Source: Labilithrix sp. (GTDB lineage Bacteria; Myxococcota_A; Polyangia; Polyangiales; Polyangiaceae). Taken from it: a stretch of DNA of 64,000 nucleotides. Where the stretch lies: contig JAHBWE010000008.1 of NCBI GenBank assembly GCA_019637155.1, positions 310,001 through 374,000 on the forward strand. The letters are read 5' to 3'. Positions within the stretch are counted from its first letter, which is position 1. The number at the start of each line of letters is the position of its first letter. The translations under genes were made by a program, and so were the position numbers. Below the pieces are notes generated by a model, which made no database searches, was not told the DNA's origin, and saw only the letters and a list, made by a program, of their open reading frames with translations. Positions 1 to 9,798 of this stretch are shown here, one piece after another.

Positions 1-150
1 GACGCGTACCGCTCGACCTGGGACGCGCGCCTGCAGGAGCTCGATCTCGAACGTACGATGGCGACGGCGGAGGTCGCGGTCGAGCGCGCCGCCGTCCTCG
101 TCCCGCTCGCGCCGGTCGATCGCGGCCCACTGTTGACCCACGGTCAATAG
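1..150 (+). CDS. C-terminal fragment of a protein cut by the window edge
   Basis: Frame 1 is open from the first base to a TAG at 148-150, giving the last 49 residues of a protein. The segment is helical and rich in Ala, Glu, Leu and Arg (contains LQELDLERTMATAEVAVERA). That is compatible with the C-terminal helix of a TolC-type efflux outer-membrane protein, but the fragment is too short to assign. Its stop codon lies inside the left arm of a palindrome that continues into the next gene. Confidence 0.5.
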   Translation, partial: DAYRSTWDARLQELDLERTMATAEVAVERAAVLVPLAPVDRGPLLTHGQ

Positions 151-177
151 CGCGAGACTCTATTGACCGTGAGTCAA
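133..177. promoter_or_regulatory. Twin palindromic operator-like sites forming an 18-bp inverted repeat
   Basis: Two copies of a 15-bp dyad lie here: TTGACCCACGGTCAA at 133-147 and TTGACCGTGAGTCAA at 163-177. The wider 18-bp arms 133-150 and 160-177 are inverted repeats of each other with one mismatch and a 9-nt spacer. The left arm contains the stop of the upstream gene; the right arm contains the TTG/GTG start codons of the receiver gene. Each half looks like a dimeric repressor site of the TetR/MarR kind (inference). The pair could also fold as one RNA hairpin. Confidence 0.6.
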
Positions 178-585
178 CGAGCAGGCTCGAACCGAAAGAG
201 GCTCCTCATCGTCGACGACGAGCCGTTGGTTCACCGCACGCTGAGCCGCGCGCTCAGGCCCCACATCGACGTCGTGAGCAAGCTCGGCCCGGCGGAGGCG
301 CTCGACGAGCTCGGCGAAGAGCTCGCCGCCTTCGACGTCGTCCTCGTCGACGTGTGCATGCAGGGCGACGCCGACGGCCTCGACTTCTACCGCCATCACC
401 TCGAGGGCCTCCCGGTCACGCGCCGGCCGCTCGTGATCTTCATGACGGGAGACGAGCGCGCCGCGTCGATGATCGCCGGCACGATGAACGTGTGCTGTCT
501 CGCGAAGCCGTTCACGCTCGCGGAGCTGCGCGAGGCGATGGCGGAGCACCTCGCCTCGGCCGGGAGCGATCTGCATCCTTCGTGA
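163..585 (+). CDS. Single-domain response regulator (receiver only)
   Basis: The protein has 140 residues from a TTG start, or 138 from the in-frame GTG at 169, which is the likelier start codon. It is a lone CheY-like receiver. The acidic pocket is LLIVDDEP near the N-terminus, the phospho-acceptor Asp is in VVLVDVCMQG, the switch Thr is in IFMTGDE, and the conserved Lys is in LAKPF. There is no output domain, so it probably acts by protein contact or in a phosphorelay. It converges tail-to-tail with a histidine kinase only 5 nt away, a possible partner. Both possible starts lie inside a palindromic site, which suggests repressor control. Confidence 0.88.
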   Translation: MTVSQRAGSNRKRLLIVDDEPLVHRTLSRALRPHIDVVSKLGPAEALDELGEELAAFDVVLVDVCMQGDADGLDFYRHHLEGLPVTRRPLVIFMTGDERAASMIAGTMNVCCLAKPFTLAELREAMAEHLASAGSDLHPS

Positions 586-590
586 GCCCG

Positions 591-1658
591 TCACCGCTGC
601 GGCGCCGAGCTCCGCGGCAGGTGCATGCAGAAGACGCTGCCGCCGGAGGGCGGGCACGTGAGCGTGACGTCTCCGCCGTGGGCGCGGGAGACGAGGCGCA
701 CGAACGTGAGGCCCAGCCCTCGGTTCGTCTTCGCCGCCACCGGAGACGAGACCTGCACGTACCGCTCGAAGATCCGCTCGCGGACCTCGTCGCGGACGCC
801 GGGGCCGTCGTCGGCGATCTCGAGCACCACGTCGTCCGCGTCCGCGCTGGCGGAGAGCACGACGCGGCGAGCGTGCTCGATCGCGTTGTCGACGAGGTTC
901 TCGAGCGCGCGCGAGATGAGCTCGTGGTCGATCTCGACCCAGAGCTCGCCGGCGGGGGGCTCGCACTCGATCTGCGAGCCACGAAGGCGTGCCTCCTTGC
1001 GCGCGTAGCGCTCGGCGTCGCGGAGGAGATCGGCCACGTCCACGCGCTCGCGCCGGAGCGTCATCACGTTCGTCTCGAGGCGCGTCGTGTCGAGGAGGTT
1101 CAACAACATCCGCTGGAGACGCCGCACTCCTGCCACGCCGTCCTCGAACGCCTCCCGGACGTCCACGCTCTGGTGCGGTCCGCCGTACTGCTGGACGTAC
1201 TGGAGCGAGCCGAGCACCGTCATGAGCGGGTTCTTCATGTCGTGGATCAGGAGCTCGTTGAGGCGCGTCTTCATCCGATCGATCGTGAGCTCGCGCGCGA
1301 TGTCCTCGAGGACGAGCATCCCGTACGGCGCGCCGCCCGACTCGAACGACCGCATCCGGACACGGACGTCGCGTGAGCCGGGGAGGTGGGGCGGGGCGAA
1401 GCCATACTCCAGCGTCACGTCGATCGGCTTCACTCCGATCTCGCGCGCGAACCGGTCGCCGAGATCGCGCACCGCCATGCACGGCGCGATCTCCTGGAAG
1501 AACGGCCGGCCGAGGACGTTCTCGCGCCGCCGCCCCGAGAGCTCCTCCTCCGTGCGATTGAACACGACGGCGCACCCGGCGCGGTCGAGCACGATGATGC
1601 CGACCGGGAGATGGTCGAAGATCTCGCACAAGAACGACGCTGACATCGATAAACCCAT
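591..1658 (-). CDS. Histidine kinase with PYP-like N-terminal PAS domain
   Basis: The product is a 355-residue soluble kinase with no membrane segment. Residues 10-120 are a PAS domain that aligns without gaps to photoactive yellow protein: F33, E37, S41, R43 and C60 sit at PYP positions Y42, E46, T50, R52 and C69, and C60 lies in the PYP-like FFQEIAPC segment. The HisKA H-box IHDMKNPL follows with His139. The HATPase has an N-box (LENLVDNAIEH), a G1 box (IADDGPGV) and a G2 box (NRGLGLTF). It is the third gene of a minus-strand operon, 22 nt after the preceding kinase, and faces the lone receiver gene. ATG at 1646 is an alternative start. The kinase assignment is firm; light sensing is inference. 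Confidence 0.9.
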   Translation of the reverse strand: MGLSMSASFLCEIFDHLPVGIIVLDRAGCAVVFNRTEEELSGRRRENVLGRPFFQEIAPCMAVRDLGDRFAREIGVKPIDVTLEYGFAPPHLPGSRDVRVRMRSFESGGAPYGMLVLEDIARELTIDRMKTRLNELLIHDMKNPLMTVLGSLQYVQQYGGPHQSVDVREAFEDGVAGVRRLQRMLLNLLDTTRLETNVMTLRRERVDVADLLRDAERYARKEARLRGSQIECEPPAGELWVEIDHELISRALENLVDNAIEHARRVVLSASADADDVVLEIADDGPGVRDEVRERIFERYVQVSSPVAAKTNRGLGLTFVRLVSRAHGGDVTLTCPPSGGSVFCMHLPRSSAPQR

Positions 1659-1680
1659 TTATACTGATTCAAGTATCGTT

Positions 1681-2562
1681 CTACCGCACGCGGCCGAGCT
1701 CGACGTGGAAACACGTCCCCTTCTCGGCGGCGGACTCCACCGCGATCCTTCCGTCGTGCGCGCGGACGATCCGGTCGGCGATGTAGAGGCCGAGCCCGAG
1801 CCCCGCCGATCGGGTGCAGGGGTAGCGCGTCCGCTTGAAGGGGTCGAACAGCGTCGGCAGGAGGGCGGGGTCGATCGGCGGCCCCTGGTTGTAGACGTCG
1901 ATCGCGACGCCCTGCTCGAACGTCTTCACCGCGACCCGGACGGGATCGGTCGCCGAGCCGTGAGTGACGGCGTTCTCGACGAGGTTCGAGAGCACCTGCT
2001 CGAACCGGTCGGCGTCGACGAGCACCTTGCAGTCGTCGGGCGGCGCGCTCGTGCCCTCCGCCGGCTCGGACGTGAGCTCGAAGCGTCGATCGGGGTGCGC
2101 GGCGCACGCCTCTTCGATGATCTTCCCGACGATCGGGAGGAGCGGCTGCTCGGACGGCTCGACCGGGATCCCGCCGTTGAAGCGGTCGCGCGTCAGGTCG
2201 AGGAGCTGCTCGATCATCCGCTGCATCCGGACCCCGCTCGTGACGATGCGCTCGAGGTTCTTCTGCACGTGGGGCGGCAGGTCCTCGCCGTGCGTGAGCT
2301 CCAGCCGCGCGGCCATCAGGATCGTGTGGAGCGGGTTGCGGAGATCGTGGCCCACGATCCCGAGGAGCTCGTCCTTGAACGCGTTGTTCCGCTCCGCGGT
2401 CATGCGCGCGTCACACTCGCGCTTCAGGCAATTGCGCAGCGCCTCCTCGATCTCGCTGCGCTCTTGGAGGGAGCTCCGCAGCGCGCTCTCGAGCTCCTTT
2501 CGCCGCTGGATCTCGCACTCGAGGAGCTCGGCCCGCCGTCGGAGAAGCGCGACCTGCTTCAT
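1681..2562 (-). CDS. Cytosolic sensor histidine kinase (NtrB-like)
   Basis: Residues 1-60 of this 293-residue kinase are a charged, probably coiled-coil region rather than a sensor domain. The H-box IVGHDLRNPL has His72. The N-box is LSNLVENAVTHG and the G2 box is AGLGLGLYIADRIVRAHDG. There is no signal peptide or membrane segment, so input probably comes from a partner. Its ATG overlaps the stop of the upstream zinc-ribbon/TPR gene in an ATGA, which implies translational coupling and makes that membrane protein the likely input. A longer in-frame extension to 2676 exists but is Arg-rich and inside the upstream gene, so the coupled ATG is preferred. Confidence 0.9.
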   Translation of the reverse strand: MKQVALLRRRAELLECEIQRRKELESALRSSLQERSEIEEALRNCLKRECDARMTAERNNAFKDELLGIVGHDLRNPLHTILMAARLELTHGEDLPPHVQKNLERIVTSGVRMQRMIEQLLDLTRDRFNGGIPVEPSEQPLLPIVGKIIEEACAAHPDRRFELTSEPAEGTSAPPDDCKVLVDADRFEQVLSNLVENAVTHGSATDPVRVAVKTFEQGVAIDVYNQGPPIDPALLPTLFDPFKRTRYPCTRSAGLGLGLYIADRIVRAHDGRIAVESAAEKGTCFHVELGRVR

Positions 2563-3677
2563 GGCCGCCCTTCGGACGATGCGCGCTCGTACGCGACGGT
2601 CGGCGCGAGGTGAGGAGCGTCCGCGAGGAGGGCGCGATAGCGTTCGCGCGCTTCGTCGAGCCGCCCGAGGCGCCACTCGGCCTCCGCGACGCCGAGCCGG
2701 GCGGGGACGAACGTCGGGCTCTCGGCGAGCGCGCGCTCGTAGAGGCGCTTCGCCTCCACGGGGTCGCCGGCCCGAAGCATCGCGTCGGCCTTGTCGGCGA
2801 ACGCCTCCGCGAGGGTCCGCGGCGGCGACGTCGCGGGCGCGAGGGCACGCCGCGGCGGCGCGCCGGCTTTGACGACGAACGCCGCGTGCGGCGCGGCGTT
2901 CTCCGCCGGGGCGGCGGGCGAGGTGGCGAGCAGCGACGACGACGCGGCCTTCGCTGCGGGGACGTCGGACGCGGAGGACACGGCGGGCGTCCCCTTCGAT
3001 CGCGGCGGATCGGGCTCGTTCGCGGCGACGCCCGCCGCGATCGCGGCGACGAAAAGCATGACGGCGACGACGCCGCCGAGGACGGCGGGGAGCGACGAAG
3101 CGCGACGTTCGCTCGAGCGCGGAGCGGCCGCGGGCGCGGGCGTGACGGCGCCGAAAGGAACGGGGCGCGACGTCGTGGCCGAAGCGGGGCGGAGCGGGGT
3201 CGCGTCGCTCGGGTCCAGGATCGTCACGTCGTCGTCGTCCGTGACGTCGACGATGGGCGCGTGCGACGACGGCGGCGGGAGCATCGGCACGGTGGGCGTG
3301 AGCTCCGGCGGCGGCAGCGGCGTGCGCGTCATCGCGATCAGCTGGGCGAGCGAAGGCGTGGCCTCGCGCAGAGCGGGCGGCTCCTTGCGCGCGAAGACGG
3401 GGTGGTATTTACGCGCGCTCGACGGGACGACCGGCGTCCGCTCCGGCGGCGTGTACCGCGCGACCCGGCGCGTGGGTTTGTCGGAGCGCCCGAGGCGCAG
3501 GACCTCGCGCTTCATCTCGACGAGCGTGCGCATCGCCGGGTCGTCGTGGCTCCGCCGGAGCGCCGCGGCGGCGTCGAAGCTGCTCACGCAACGCACGCAG
3601 CGGTAGTAGAGCCGATCGTGAACGAGCATCGCCTCGCGAATGCCGCAGAGGTTCTTGCAATCGGGACAAGGGATCAT
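2559..3677 (-). CDS. Zinc-ribbon, single-membrane-span, TPR protein
   Basis: The first 30 of 372 residues form a zinc ribbon with Cys4, Cys7, Cys27 and Cys30 (CPDC...CVRC). A long Pro/Thr-rich cytosolic linker follows, then one membrane segment around residues 205-225 (VLGGVVAVMLFVAAIAAGVA). The periplasmic tail ends in two TPR-like helix pairs. The start is supported by a GAGGAG-type ribosome site. The gene is first in an operon with two histidine kinases and overlaps the next start by ATGA. The layout resembles myxobacterial membrane signalling scaffolds, but no specific family was recognised. It may pass an envelope signal to the kinase downstream. Confidence 0.8.
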   Translation of the reverse strand: MIPCPDCKNLCGIREAMLVHDRLYYRCVRCVSSFDAAAALRRSHDDPAMRTLVEMKREVLRLGRSDKPTRRVARYTPPERTPVVPSSARKYHPVFARKEPPALREATPSLAQLIAMTRTPLPPPELTPTVPMLPPPSSHAPIVDVTDDDDVTILDPSDATPLRPASATTSRPVPFGAVTPAPAAAPRSSERRASSLPAVLGGVVAVMLFVAAIAAGVAANEPDPPRSKGTPAVSSASDVPAAKAASSSLLATSPAAPAENAAPHAAFVVKAGAPPRRALAPATSPPRTLAEAFADKADAMLRAGDPVEAKRLYERALAESPTFVPARLGVAEAEWRLGRLDEARERYRALLADAPHLAPTVAYERASSEGRP

Positions 3678-3852
3678 CGTGAGTCTCCTCGGGAGATGAA
3701 GCGGAGCTTCATGCGCTGGCCGTGACGCGCGACGAGAGACCGCGCTGCAACCGCTGCTCCATCACGTCGGGCGCGGAGTACGCGCGGCGCGCGCGAAGAC
3801 GCGAGCGTGGGCATCGTTCGTTCGAGTCCGCACCCGTTGGTTCGAGTCCGCA

Positions 3853-4554
3853 TCAAGGGCACCGCGTGACGATGTGGCCGTCCTCCGTCGCGCACGTGCC
3901 GCCGAGGCAGGAGAGGACGACGCACAAGCACAAGGTGCACGACGCGCGCGGGCGGCACTCGTACGTCGCGCCGGGCTCGCTGCCGGTGACGGCGCAGTAC
4001 TCGGCGTCCGTGCAGACGCGGTATCCACACGTATAGGCGCCCGCCGGCGGGACGCAGCCCTCGCGCGCGACGTCCACGCCGCTCGTCGCCGCCGCGCACG
4101 ACGACGTGTACGTCGTGCCGTCGCAGCCGCAGACGAGCGAGACGCCAGCCTCGAGGCACGACTTCGGCGTCTCGACGCAGACGCCCACCTGCTCCGACGA
4201 GCCGCACGAGCGATCGTCGTAGCGGCAATACGAGCCGGCGGCGCAGGGTCGTACCGCGCTGCACGACGGGTCCGTCGCGGCGTCGGTGTCCACGTCGGCG
4301 TCGGCGTCGTTCGCGTCGGCGTCGGCGGCGGCGTCGACGAGCGGCGCGCTCGTGTCCGCGTCGAGAGGAGCGGGCGTGTCCGCTTCCATGGTTGCGCCGT
4401 CGTCCACGTCGCCGGCGGCGTCCGCGGGCGGCGGAGTCGCGGAGTCCGAAGTGACGGTCCAGTCGAGGCTGCACGCGACGACGAGCGCGCCGGCGACGAG
4501 ACCCGAGACGACGAAACGGAAGAGAGGAACGAAACGAAGGTGGCGATGAGGCAT
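3853..4554 (-). CDS. Cys-rich lipoprotein with Kazal-like domain
   Basis: The 233-residue precursor has a lipoprotein signal peptide with the lipobox VVAC. An Asp/Ala/Thr-rich linker of about 65 residues follows, then a Cys-rich region. Within that region VCGCDGTTYTSSC and the following EGC match the core of Kazal-type protease-inhibitor domains. The remaining Cys pairs resemble short disulfide knots common in myxobacterial surface lipoproteins. The start is the ATG just before the hydrophobic stretch; the open frame continues upstream with no signal-peptide character. Protease inhibition is only suggested by the fold. The 175-nt gap to the gene on its left shows nothing else. Confidence 0.82.
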   Translation of the reverse strand: MPHRHLRFVPLFRFVVSGLVAGALVVACSLDWTVTSDSATPPPADAAGDVDDGATMEADTPAPLDADTSAPLVDAAADADANDADADVDTDAATDPSCSAVRPCAAGSYCRYDDRSCGSSEQVGVCVETPKSCLEAGVSLVCGCDGTTYTSSCAAATSGVDVAREGCVPPAGAYTCGYRVCTDAEYCAVTGSEPGATYECRPRASCTLCLCVVLSCLGGTCATEDGHIVTRCP

Positions 4555-4701
4555 GGCTCTTTGCAACGTGTCCGGTGGGTCGATCAGGTGTCCGCCGAGC
4601 CGGACAGTGGGAGGCGGCTCTCCGGAGGAGTGGTCTCGAACGATTTCAAGTGCTTCTCGGCGCGTCCGGAGCGGCGTGCCCCATGCACACGTGCCGCTCT
4701 C

Positions 4702-5574
4702 GTGCCCCGCTCTGGTCTCCTCGGGATCGCCGTCTCCCTCGCCGTCGTCGCGTCGTCGCTCGTCGCGCGCGCGTCGCCGGAGGATCCTCGCCTCCTCTAC
4801 GACCGAGGCAAGACGGCGTACGACGACGGCGACTTCGCCGCCGCCGCGCGCGCGTTCGACCACGCCGACGAGGTCTCCCCCAAGCCCGAGGTCCTCGAGC
4901 TCGCGATCGCGTGCGCGGCGCGCGCCGACGATCCCGTGCTCGGGATGTCGCTCGTCGACCGGGCCGAGCGTCGCGCGCTCGACACGCTCGCGTCCGCCGG
5001 TCGGCGGATGTTCGCGAGCAAGGTCGGCCGCATCGAGATCGCATGTCCCGGCGTGCTCCGCTGCACGGCGACCGTCGACGGCGATGCGGTCGCGGTCGGC
5101 GCTCCGCTCTGGTCACGCGTCGGCGAGCACGCGATCGTCCTCGACGCCGACGGCAACGTGGAGCGCTTCACCGTCGCGGTCGTCGCCGCGCAGGCGACCA
5201 CCGTCCGCCCTACGCGCGTCCTCCAGGTGCGTCTCCCCGCGAGCCCGAGCCCGATCCTGAGCCCGAGCCCGATCGTCGCCGCGCCGATCGAGCCCCTCCC
5301 GCGCCGCGAGGCTCCGTCCTCGAAGCGCCTCCACCCGGCGTGGTTCTTCGGCGCCGCGGGCACCACCGCGCTCGCGCTCACGGCGACCGCGATCTCGGGC
5401 GCCGACACGCTCCGACGGCACGCGGACTTCACGCGCGAGCGATCGCGCGTCGATCTCGCGGCGGACGGCGAGGCCGCGCAGGCGCGCACCAACGTCCTCC
5501 TCGTCACGACGGTGGGGCTCGCCGTCGTCACGACCGTGATCGGGGTCTTCTTCACGCACTGGCGACGAACTTGA
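4702..5574 (+). CDS. Exported TPR-like protein with C-terminal membrane anchor
   Basis: The 290-residue product starts at a GTG placed just before a signal peptide (LLGIAVSLAVVASSLVARAS). A TPR-like motif follows (LLYDRGKTAYDDGDFAAAARAFDHADE), then a beta-rich section resembling a PEGA-type domain. A Pro/Ser linker leads to two hydrophobic segments near the C-terminus, about residues 215-235 and 270-285. It lies 11 nt before a Ser/Thr kinase gene, in the order often seen in myxobacteria (periplasmic TPR protein, kinase, sigma-54 activator). It may act as the envelope partner of that kinase. The start codon is not certain; a GTG at 4630 is also in frame. Confidence 0.75.
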   Translation: MPRSGLLGIAVSLAVVASSLVARASPEDPRLLYDRGKTAYDDGDFAAAARAFDHADEVSPKPEVLELAIACAARADDPVLGMSLVDRAERRALDTLASAGRRMFASKVGRIEIACPGVLRCTATVDGDAVAVGAPLWSRVGEHAIVLDADGNVERFTVAVVAAQATTVRPTRVLQVRLPASPSPILSPSPIVAAPIEPLPRREAPSSKRLHPAWFFGAAGTTALALTATAISGADTLRRHADFTRERSRVDLAADGEAAQARTNVLLVTTVGLAVVTTVIGVFFTHWRRT

Positions 5575-5585
5575 CGAGAGGCTTC

Positions 5586-6965
5586 ATGCGATCGGAGTCG
5601 AACATCGAGCTGCGCAGCTCGCGTTACCGCATCCTCACGCGCATCGCGAACGGCGGTATGGGCTCGGTCTACATGGCGGCGCAGCACGGCGCGGCCGGCT
5701 TTCGCCGCGTCGTCGCGATCAAGCGCGCCTTCCCCCATCTCCTCGAGGACCCGTCGTTCCGGCGGCTGGTCGTGACGGAGGTGCGGCTCGCGTCGCTCGT
5801 GCGCCACCCCAACGTCGTCGCGGTCTCCGACGTCGAGGAGAGCGACGGCGAGCTGAGCCTCGTCATGGAATACGTGGAAGGAGGGTCGTTCGCGGACCTC
5901 TTGCGAAGCGGCGCGCCGCTGTCGATCCAGCTCGCGCTTCGCGTCGTCCTCGACGCGACGGAGGGGCTCCAGGCGATCCACGTGTGCACGGACGAGGACG
6001 GCCGCCCGCTCTCGCTCGTCCATCGTGACATCTCCCCGCAGAACATCCTCGTCGGCGTCGACGGCGTCGCGCGCATCGCCGACTTCGGGATCGCGCAGGC
6101 GCGCGAGAGCGGCTCCACCGTGAGCGGTCTCCTGCGGGGGAAGCCCGCGTACATGGCGCCGGAGTACGTCGAGACGAGCATCGCGACGCCCGCGTGCGAC
6201 GTCTACGCGCTCGCGATCGTCGCGTGGGAGGCCCTCACCGGCCGCCGCCTCTTCCGCGCGGCGACGGACGTCGAGACGCTCGATCGCGCGCGCGCCGCGG
6301 TCGTACCGGCGCCGTCGCTCTTCAACCCGGCGGTGACGCCCGAGCTCGACGCGGTCATGCTCCGCGCGCTCGCGCGGGATCCCGCCGCGCGTTACCCGTC
6401 CGCGATCGCGTTCGGACAGGCGCTCGCGGCGAGCGTGCCTCCGCTCACCTTGACGACGCGCGCGGAGCTCGGCGCCCATGTCCGCGCGGTGGCGGGGCCG
6501 GTGCTCGATCAGCGCCGCGCGTCGCTCACGGAGATCCACACCCTCCCCGCTCCGCCGGAGGAGCTGCGCCCGTCGTGCGCCGAGCTCCCGCCCGTCGTCG
6601 AGCACGTTCGACCGCCCGTCGCGACCTCGAGCGGCCGCTCGTGGGCGATCGCGGTCGTGCTCGGGCTCCTCCTCGCGCTCGGGGGCGCGGGGCTGGCGCG
6701 GCGGTCCGCGCCGGCGGCGAAGGAGCTCGCCGCCCCGCTCGCGGTCGCGACCTCGGCGCCGCCGATCGCCTCCGCCAGCGTCGCGGCCGCGCCGTCGTCG
6801 GCGGCTTCGGCGCCGCCACCGATCGTCCGCCCCGTCGCGACGTCGCGCCCCGCGCCGCGCGCATCCTCACGGCCGGCGCCGCGCGCGACGGCGACGGCCG
6901 CGCCGTCGAGCTCCCTCCTCGCGTCCCCGCCACGCCGCGCGCCGGACAACCCGTACGCGCGATGA
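5586..6965 (+). CDS. Transmembrane Ser/Thr protein kinase (PknB-like)
   Basis: This 459-residue kinase has a complete Hanks-type domain. The glycine loop is IANGGMGSVY, the ATP-binding Lys46 is in VAIKRAF, the catalytic loop is LVHRDISPQN, the metal-binding loop is IADFGIA, and the APE-like motif is AYMAPEY. After residue 300 come a linker, one membrane span (AIAVVLGLLLALGGAGLA), and an Ala/Pro/Ser-rich extracytoplasmic tail. The ATG start follows the previous gene by 11 nt. Its TGA overlaps the ATG of the FHA-sigma-54 activator, a strong sign that the two act together: the kinase probably phosphorylates a protein read by the FHA domain, or the activator itself. Confidence 0.93.
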   Translation: MRSESNIELRSSRYRILTRIANGGMGSVYMAAQHGAAGFRRVVAIKRAFPHLLEDPSFRRLVVTEVRLASLVRHPNVVAVSDVEESDGELSLVMEYVEGGSFADLLRSGAPLSIQLALRVVLDATEGLQAIHVCTDEDGRPLSLVHRDISPQNILVGVDGVARIADFGIAQARESGSTVSGLLRGKPAYMAPEYVETSIATPACDVYALAIVAWEALTGRRLFRAATDVETLDRARAAVVPAPSLFNPAVTPELDAVMLRALARDPAARYPSAIAFGQALAASVPPLTLTTRAELGAHVRAVAGPVLDQRRASLTEIHTLPAPPEELRPSCAELPPVVEHVRPPVATSSGRSWAIAVVLGLLLALGGAGLARRSAPAAKELAAPLAVATSAPPIASASVAAAPSSAASAPPPIVRPVATSRPAPRASSRPAPRATATAAPSSSLLASPPRRAPDNPYAR

Positions 6966-8272
6966 CGGACGTGACGAAACCGATCGAGCGCGCCGCGCAG
7001 CCGCCGCTCGGCGCGCGCGTCGTCGTGGTCGGCGCGAAGGCGAGGCCGTCGCCGTTCATGCTCGAGCGCGGGAGCTGCGTCCTCGGCTCCGCGCCGGGCG
7101 CGGACATCGTCATCGACGACCGCGCCGTCTCGCGCTCCCACGTCGAGCTCTCGATCGTGAACGGCGGGATCGACGTGCGCGATCTCGGGAGCCGCAACGG
7201 CACCTTCTACCTCGGTCAGCGCGTGCAGCACGTCGTCCTCCGGCACGGCGCGAGCCTCACCGTCGGCGCCGCGCGCGTGCTCCTCGAGGCGGACACGGAG
7301 AGCTTCGACGACCTGTCCACCGGCGCCGACGAGCTCCGCGGCCTCTTCGGCGCCTCGCCCGCGATGCGCCGGATCTTCGCGATCCTGAAGCGGCTCGAGT
7401 CGTCGACGGTGACGGTCCTCGTCCAGGGCGAGTCGGGCGTCGGCAAGGAGCTCGTCGCGCGCGCGCTTCACGCGGGCTCCGGCGTGCCGGGCCCGCTCGT
7501 CACCTTCAACTGCGGAGCGATCGCGCGCGAGCTCGTGACGAGCGAGCTGTTCGGCCATCGCCGCGGCGCGTTCACCGGCGCGGTCGACGCGCGGCGCGGC
7601 GCGTTCGACGCGGCCGATCGCGGGACGCTCTTCCTCGACGAGGTCGGTGAGCTCCCGCTCGACGCGCAGCCCTCGCTCCTGCGCGCGCTCGAGGCGGGCG
7701 AGGTGCGCGCGGTGGGGGCCGACCACGCGACGACGGTGCGCGTGCGTGTCATCGCGGCGACGCACCGCGATCTCGAGCGCGAGGTCCGCGAAGGACGGTT
7801 CCGTGAGGACCTCTACTACCGCCTCGCCGTCATCAAGCTCGACGTGCCGCCGCTCCGGGAACGACGCGACGACATCCCGCTCCTCGCGCAGCGGTTCGCG
7901 CGCGCGGCCGGCGCCGACCCGCTCCCCGACGACGTGATCGAGAAGCTGAAGGTGCGCGCGTGGCCCGGGAACGCGCGCGAGCTGCGCAACGTCGTGCAGG
8001 CGTATTGTGTGCTCGGACGGCTTCCTCCCGGTCCGCGCTCGGCGCCGGTGTCGCTCGACGAGCCGCTCGCGGCGATGGTCGACGTCGCGCGCCCGTACGC
8101 GGAGCTGAAGGACGAGCTGCTCGATCGCTTCCAGCGCGTCTATCTCACCGAGCTGCTCACGTACGTGCGCGGCAACCAGACCGCGGCGGCGAAGCTCGCG
8201 CGGATGGACCGGACGTACCTCGGCAAGCTCCTCGCGCGCCATCGGATCGGCGCGCCGGTCGAGGACGAATGA
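6962..8272 (+). CDS. FHA-domain sigma-54-dependent transcriptional activator
   Basis: The FHA domain occupies about residues 20-115 of this 436-residue protein (RAVSRSHVELSI and DLGSRNGTFYLG are the phosphothreonine-binding loops). The AAA+ domain carries Walker A GESGVGKEL, the sigma-54 contact loop GAFTGA and Walker B LFLDEVGELP. A Fis-type helix-turn-helix closes the protein (NQTAAAKLARMDRTYLGKLL). There is no receiver domain, so activity is probably set by Ser/Thr phosphorylation through FHA, fitting its ATGA overlap with the kinase gene upstream. It ends 3 nt before the stop of the convergent NtrC-type regulator. Confidence 0.95.
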   Translation: MTDVTKPIERAAQPPLGARVVVVGAKARPSPFMLERGSCVLGSAPGADIVIDDRAVSRSHVELSIVNGGIDVRDLGSRNGTFYLGQRVQHVVLRHGASLTVGAARVLLEADTESFDDLSTGADELRGLFGASPAMRRIFAILKRLESSTVTVLVQGESGVGKELVARALHAGSGVPGPLVTFNCGAIARELVTSELFGHRRGAFTGAVDARRGAFDAADRGTLFLDEVGELPLDAQPSLLRALEAGEVRAVGADHATTVRVRVIAATHRDLEREVREGRFREDLYYRLAVIKLDVPPLRERRDDIPLLAQRFARAAGADPLPDDVIEKLKVRAWPGNARELRNVVQAYCVLGRLPPGPRSAPVSLDEPLAAMVDVARPYAELKDELLDRFQRVYLTELLTYVRGNQTAAAKLARMDRTYLGKLLARHRIGAPVEDE

Positions 8273-8275
8273 GCC

Positions 8276-9619
<1,344 letters not shown>

Positions 9620-9798
9620 GCTGAGAAGCGGCAGCAGATCCCCCATCGTTCGGAACAGGATAGTCCATGCGGAATCCGACGAACACGTGCGTGATCGAGT
9701 CCGCAGCCCTCGACTTGGCGTAGCCGTGAAAAGCGACAGAACGCGAGCGGCTCGCGACGGTCTGGCCGTTGCTACGAGGACGCGCGGAGGATCTGACC

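Noticed and set aside
9755..9780. Possible sigma-54 promoter (TGGCCGTTGC) before the choice-of-anchor gene
   Set aside because: The GG-to-GC distance is about half that of a -24/-12 promoter.
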